A stretch of 64,000 nt of DNA from assembly GCF_001667505.1 (NCBI RefSeq), contig NZ_LZHZ01000005.1, positions 113,727-177,726 of the forward strand. Direction: 5' to 3'. This document shows positions 60,267 through 64,000 of the stretch, in pieces (position 1 is the stretch's first letter; every line of letters starts with the position of its first letter). Source of the DNA: Mycobacterium sp. ACS1612 (GTDB lineage: Bacteria; Actinomycetota; Actinomycetes; Mycobacteriales; Mycobacteriaceae). Under the pieces are notes generated by a model. That model saw only the letters and a list, made by a program, of their open reading frames with translations, made no database searches and was not told where the DNA came from. The translations under genes were made by a program, and so were the position numbers.

Positions 60267-61177
60267 GGGTCGCTGCGCTGCCAGAGCGTGGGCAGGTGCA
60301 GCGGCACGCCGTCCTCCTCGGCGAGCCGGGACAATGTCCGCATCGACTCGTCGAGATCGTCTGCGGCGTACGGCAATGCCCGCAGCGGCTTGTGCAGCGG
60401 ACGAAAGAAGTCGTCCCAGTGAATCAGCACCACGCGGCGCGCGCCGACGGTGCGCACCGTCTCGCTCCAGTAGTCGGTCAGGTACTGCTCGGACTGCAGT
60501 CCCAACTGCCCGACGCCCAGATACACCACTTCGGCGCGGTGACCGACGAGCGCCCCGCGGACGAACCCCGCACTTCCGACGATCAGCAGCCGTCGGTTCG
60601 ACGGCCGGTGGTGCACAAGCGTCGACCAGGCTTCGCCGCATTTGTACGCCGACGCCTTGACCGGCGGCACAACGGGTTCGCGGATCACCCCGGGAAAGCG
60701 GTCGGGCGGGCAGTGTTCGCCCTCGACCAGCGTCGCGTCGTAGGCGCCGAGCGTGACCGGCTCGCCAGGTGTGACGGCCGTCAGCCGATCGTCGGGCAGG
60801 CCTGCGCCGCGGCCGACCGCGACGGCTGATGCCCCGCCGACCACGCGTGCTCGAGTCCGCTCGGCGACCACCGCCGAATCCATCGCATGGTCGAAGTGGG
60901 TGTGCACCGGCAGCACCGCTTCCAACCGGCGCACGCCGAGCCGGGACAGGCAACCATCGATGCGGGGCGCCGATGGCGCCAACCGACCCAATCCGACCCG
61001 CAACAAGCTGGGCCGCGAGAAGAAGCCGTCGGTCATCAGCGCGGACTCGCCGTCATCGATGAGCAGCGTGGTGACGCCAGCCCAGGTCACCGTCAGCGGC
61101 GCGTCGGGCCCTGCCGCGGGCACGTCGAACGCACCCGCGTAGGCGCGCAGATCTGGGCGGCCGGGCTTGAGGCGCAT
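60257..61177 (-). CDS. MBL-fold metallo-hydrolase (Rv3577-like)
   Basis: The 306-residue protein has the metallo-beta-lactamase motif LPVHTHFDHAMD, with the H-x-H-x-D-H metal ligands, and a later LIHWDDFFRP that supplies another histidine; VTWAGVTTLLIDDG is the first strand of the fold. It resembles UlaG/NAPE-PLD-like cytoplasmic hydrolases. The substrate is unknown. It is followed by arsB2 with a ten-base overlap. Confidence 0.82.
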
Positions 61178-61405
61178 GACGACACCTTAGGGGTCCTGAT
61201 CAAGACCACCGGAAGTGGAGGTAATATAGTTGAAAACGATAATCATTAACGTTTGGTGCATGTCCGCGAAAGCTACGTCTTGCAGACGAAGTGCGAGTGC
61301 ATGTCTGCAAAACGTCGCTTTCGACGGCAGGCAAGGGGAGATCATGGGCATGGCATCGAAGATGGCAATTACGATCGGCCTACCCACGGGCTATTGGAGT
61401 ATGTG
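61178..61405. other. Leader region of the S18 paralogue
   Basis: These 228 bases between the hydrolase and rpsR hold the Zur-like site at 61231-61248 and a TAATAT (61222-61227) that may be the -10 element. About 150 bases of leader follow, containing open frames with no recognisable product; one runs in frame into rpsR and could be a remnant of a lost upstream gene. Confidence 0.4.
61231..61248. promoter_or_regulatory. Zur/Fur-type operator
   Basis: TGAAAACGATAATCATTA is an imperfect inverted repeat of the Fur-superfamily kind and lies against a TAATAT -10-like sequence. The gene downstream is a cysteine-free ribosomal protein S18, a classical Zur target, so zinc control is the best reading. 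Confidence 0.75.
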
Positions 61406-61663
61406 ATGGCAGGCAAGAAATCACGGACACGGCGGCCGCCTCTTCCAGAGCTCAAGCGGCAGAGAAAGAATCCACTCAAGTCTCTCGGCGTCACGACGAT
61501 CGACTACAAGGACACGCATCTGCTGCGGACGTTCATCTCCGACCGCGGCAAGATCCGGTCACGGCGGGTGACGGGATTGACCCCTCAGCAGCAGCGCCAA
61601 GTGGCGACGGCGATCAAGAACGCGCGCGAGATGGCGCTGCTGCCGTTCGTCGACACTAAGTAA
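61406..61663 (+). CDS. rpsR2: 30S ribosomal protein S18, zinc-independent paralogue
   Basis: The 85-residue protein carries the S18 core: [37 protein letters not shown] and [21 protein letters not shown]. It has no cysteine at all, so it is the C-minus form that replaces zinc-binding S18 when zinc is scarce. The ATG at 61406 is chosen for the length typical of S18. A Zur-like site lies 158 bases upstream. The usual partners (rpsN2, rpmG, rpmB2) are not adjacent: the next gene is convergent. Confidence 0.9.
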   Translation: MAGKKSRTRRPPLPELKRQRKNPLKSLGVTTIDYKDTHLLRTFISDRGKIRSRRVTGLTPQQQRQVATAIKNAREMALLPFVDTK

Positions 61664-62414
61664 ACGGCTTCAGTTCGACACCGTCCGCGATCAGCCGGTC
61701 GCGCACCGCGCTGGCGATCTGCACCGCGCCTGGCGAATCCCCGTGTACACAAATGGATTCCACCGTGATCGGGATGGTGGAGCCGTCGACAGCAGTGACT
61801 CGGCCAGCGGTCACCATCGACGCCACCCGGTCGGCGATCTCTTCGATGTCGTGGAGTAGGGCGTTGCGTTCGCGGCGCGAAACCAGTTGCCCGTCGGACC
61901 GGTACCCGCGGTCGGCGAATGCCTCGGGCACCGTACGCAACCCTCGCTCCTGCGCTTCGGCGAAGAACACCGAGCCCGCTAGTCCGAGCACTGCGAGACC
62001 GGGGTCGACGGCACGCACCGCCTGCGCGACGGCTCGGGCTTGGCCGTGATTGGTGACGATGCTGTTGTACAGCGCGCCATGGGGTTTGACGTAGCTGACG
62101 GTTCCGCCTGCCGCGTTCGCCAGCGCCTGCAGCGCGCCGATCTGGTAGATCACGTCGGCCTTCAGCTCTTCTGGCGGCACGTCGATGAAGCGGCGACCGA
62201 AGCCAGCCAGATCGCGATAGCCGACCTGAGCGCCGATCCTTACTCCGCGCTCGACGGCGGCGTGGCAGGTCCTTGCCAGCGTGACGGCATCCCCGGCGTG
62301 GAACCCGCAGGCCACGTTGGCGCTGGTGACAAGGTCGAGCATTGCGTCGTCGTCACCCAGCCTCCAGACGCCGAAGCTCTCACCCAGATCCGCGTTGAGA
62401 TCTACAGTCGCCAC
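61656..62414 (-). CDS. pxpA: 5-oxoprolinase subunit A (LamB/YcsF family)
   Basis: The 252-residue protein has [54 protein letters not shown] and the closing [10 protein letters not shown], all typical of PxpA. With PxpB and PxpC it forms the ATP-dependent 5-oxoprolinase that recycles pyroglutamate; those partners are not in the window. The 3' end overlaps rpsR2 by eight bases in the convergent direction. Confidence 0.9.
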   Translation of the reverse strand: MATVDLNADLGESFGVWRLGDDDAMLDLVTSANVACGFHAGDAVTLARTCHAAVERGVRIGAQVGYRDLAGFGRRFIDVPPEELKADVIYQIGALQALANAAGGTVSYVKPHGALYNSIVTNHGQARAVAQAVRAVDPGLAVLGLAGSVFFAEAQERGLRTVPEAFADRGYRSDGQLVSRRERNALLHDIEEIADRVASMVTAGRVTAVDGSTIPITVESICVHGDSPGAVQIASAVRDRLIADGVELKPFT

Positions 62415-62424
62415 GGCTGCCAGC

Positions 62425-63084
62425 CTATGCCGGTGTGGGTGTTGGCCAGCCGTTCTCCGAGACGAATTCCGTCAGGGGCCGCGCCGCCGTCCAGTGGTCG
62501 ATCTCCAGCTGCGGGCGGGCCGGGAATTCGGGCACCGGCCCGAGGCACAGGATCGCGACGGGTTCCGCATCTTGCGGCATTGTCAGCAGTGCGCCGAGCC
62601 GGGCTGGATCGAAAATCGAGACCCATCCCATCCCCAGTCCTTCCGCACGAGCGGCCAGCCACAGGTTCTGAATCGCGCAGGACACCGACGCCAGGTCCAT
62701 CTGCGGCAGTGTGCGCCTGCCGAATACGTGGGCTTGCCGCCCTTCGCCGAGCGCCACGACGAGCAGCTCGGCGCATTCGAGGATGCCCTCGACCTTGAGG
62801 GCCAGGAACTCGTGGCGGCGTGGGCCCAGCGCTTCGGCGGTGCGTAGCCGCTCCTCCTCGACGATGGCGTGGAGACGGGTTCGCAATCCCGCGTCGGTGA
62901 TTCGGATGAACCGCCACGGCTGCATCAGGCCCACACTTGGCGCGGCATGGGCGGCCTGCAGCAGTCTGGCGAGCACATCCTCGGGCACGACGGCGTTGGG
63001 CACGAACCGGCGCATATCGCGACGTTCGGCGATGACGCGGTAGACGGCGCCGCGCTCGGCTGCGCTGAAGGCGTGCTCGGTCAC
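62425..63084 (-). CDS. bluB: 5,6-dimethylbenzimidazole synthase BluB
   Basis: BluB breaks down FMNH2 to make dimethylbenzimidazole, the lower ligand of B12. The 219-residue nitroreductase-fold protein has the BluB-type start YRVIAERRDMRRFVPN, with the conserved Asp of the family, APSVGLMQPWRFI, and MGWVSIFDPARL followed by EPVAILCLGPVPEFPARPQLE. A GTG at 63084 is preferred; another in-frame start at 63105 is possible. It fits the B12 theme of the riboswitch and cbtAB genes elsewhere in the window. Confidence 0.83.
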   Translation of the reverse strand: MTEHAFSAAERGAVYRVIAERRDMRRFVPNAVVPEDVLARLLQAAHAAPSVGLMQPWRFIRITDAGLRTRLHAIVEEERLRTAEALGPRRHEFLALKVEGILECAELLVVALGEGRQAHVFGRRTLPQMDLASVSCAIQNLWLAARAEGLGMGWVSIFDPARLGALLTMPQDAEPVAILCLGPVPEFPARPQLEIDHWTAARPLTEFVSENGWPTPTPA

Positions 63085-63115
63085 GGCCGACAGCTTAGGT
63101 GGCACTATCGATGCG

Positions 63116-63922
63116 GTGAGTCACGACAAGGTGTTGATCACCGCGACCGAATTGGCTCGGCGCCTGGACGCCGGCGAACCGCTGACGATACTGGACGTGC
63201 GCTGGCAGCTGGCTGAGCCCGATGGCAGGTCCGCCTACGAACAGGGCCACCTGCCCGGCGCCGTGTACGTCTCCCTCGACGACGAACTCAGCGATCACAG
63301 CGTGGTGGGACGCGGCCGACATCCGCTTCCCTCTGGCCGCAATCTCGAGGCCGCGGGGCAGCGCTGGGGTCTGCGCCAGGGCGTCCCCGTCGTCGTCTAC
63401 GACGACTGGAACCGGGCAGGCTCGGCGCGGGCCTGGTGGGTGCTCACCGCTGCCGGCATCCCGGACGTGCGAATACTCGACGGCGGACTGCGGGCGTGGA
63501 CCGGACCGCTCGAAACTGGCAGCGTCACACCCGGACCCGGAGACGTGCGGGTGCCGCACGACGACCTGTACGCCGGCGCGCTGCGCACGCTGACCGCGGA
63601 CCAGGCCGCCGCGGCCGACGTGCTTCTCGACGCGCGCGCACCCGAGCGGTTCCGCGGGGAGACGGAGCCCGTCGATCCGGTGGCGGGCCACATTCCCGGC
63701 GCTCGCAATGTGCCCAGCACAGCGCTGTTGGGCGACGACGGCACCTTCGCGCTGGACCGGTTGCCTGCCGTCGATGGACCCGTCGGGGCCTACTGCGGCT
63801 CCGGCGTCACCGCTTCGGTCGTGGTGGCCGCGCTGGCGGCGGCAGGTGTTGACGCGGCGCTGTATCCGGGTTCGTGGTCCGAATGGTCTTCGGACTCAAC
63901 GCGTCCCGTCGAAACCGGCTAG
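63116..63922 (+). CDS. Two-domain rhodanese-type sulfurtransferase
   Basis: The 268-residue protein has two rhodanese domains: an inactive N-terminal one (LTILDVRWQLAEPDG, YEQGHLPGAVYVSLDDEL) and a catalytic C-terminal one with VLLDARAPERFRGE, AGHIPGARNVP and the active-site loop YCGSGVTAS with the persulfide-forming Cys. Thiosulfate or 3-mercaptopyruvate is the likely donor; the CGSGVT loop is common to 3-mercaptopyruvate sulfurtransferases. It starts at a GTG 31 bases from the divergent bluB start. Confidence 0.86.
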   Translation: MSHDKVLITATELARRLDAGEPLTILDVRWQLAEPDGRSAYEQGHLPGAVYVSLDDELSDHSVVGRGRHPLPSGRNLEAAGQRWGLRQGVPVVVYDDWNRAGSARAWWVLTAAGIPDVRILDGGLRAWTGPLETGSVTPGPGDVRVPHDDLYAGALRTLTADQAAAADVLLDARAPERFRGETEPVDPVAGHIPGARNVPSTALLGDDGTFALDRLPAVDGPVGAYCGSGVTASVVVAALAAAGVDAALYPGSWSEWSSDSTRPVETG

Positions 63923-64000
63923 TTGTACCTGGCCATGAGGTTGGTAGCAGGCGTGTCGGCTTGAAGTGAGGAGAACCCCCGAGTGGGGTGTGGCTTGTCG
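63923..64000. other. Window end, no gene seen
   Basis: After the sulfurtransferase stop 78 bases remain. They contain a short hairpin, ACCCC (63975-63979) and GGGGT (63985-63989), and no open frame that could be judged. It may be the leader of a gene outside the window. Confidence 0.4.

Noticed and set aside
63961..64000. End of window as an insertion-sequence terminus.
   Set aside because: Only a short five-pair hairpin is visible and no transposase can be seen before the sequence ends.

Overview
The window is a high-GC actinobacterial chromosome segment from a mycobacterium, probably a fast-growing Mycolicibacterium-type species. The evidence is Lsr2, CarD, MhuD, LpqE, LpqF, ClpC1 and a gene order that follows, gene for gene over long stretches, the M. 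tuberculosis Rv3618-Rv3577 region as I remember it. No phage, insertion sequence, tRNA, rRNA or CRISPR array was seen.

Layout. 1-2216 (minus): the first 37 codons of a zinc alcohol dehydrogenase, a luciferase-like monooxygenase and the epoxide hydrolase ephA. 2347-12059 (plus): a tightly packed run of ftsH, the folate genes folE-folP1-folB-folK, two membrane proteins, a Rossmann/DUF2520 protein, and the pantothenate/CoA genes panC-panD-coaX. 12056-13279 (minus): a D-amino-acid lyase. 13303-18164 (plus): lysS, lsr2 and clpC1, closed by a clear terminator. 18240-19878: a cobalamin riboswitch followed by cbtB, cbtA and a histidine-phosphatase relative. 19880-26151: lpqF, mhuD, a hydrolase, a small membrane protein, a GlxA-type regulator, mutY, the carbonic anhydrase canB and an anchored secreted protein. 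26203-28964: three genes not expected from the core order, including a 2-oxoglutarate-oxygenase-like gene. 29057-32167 (minus): disA, radA, lpqE.

32373-55173 is the outstanding part: about 23 kb inserted between lpqE and carD, which are neighbours in M. tuberculosis. It holds a methyltransferase, four glycosyltransferase-type genes (two GT2, two GT4), a GT-C-like membrane protein, a second unknown polytopic protein, a Wzx-like flippase, a CE4 deacetylase, a UDP-HexNAc dehydrogenase-like enzyme and two acyltransferase-like proteins. To this surface-glycan set is joined a small-molecule module: an AMP-forming ligase and a PLP decarboxylase that look like the exosortase-A-associated families, a low-GC ATP-grasp protein, an acyl carrier protein, a lipase-like lipoprotein, an asparagine-synthase-like protein without a glutaminase nucleophile, a cyanophycin-synthetase-like ATP-grasp ligase and an Asp/Glu racemase. 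No exosortase or PEP-CTERM protein is seen. My inference is a surface polysaccharide decorated with an amine or amino-acid-derived group that is activated on a carrier protein.

55564-63922: core order resumes with carD, ispF, cysS, rlmB, arsB2 and a metallo-hydrolase, but ispD, expected between carD and ispF, is absent. The window ends with a Zur-type site before a cysteine-free S18 paralogue, pxpA, bluB and a rhodanese. The cbtAB transporter genes under a B12 riboswitch, the phosphatase and bluB together point to active cobalamin metabolism.
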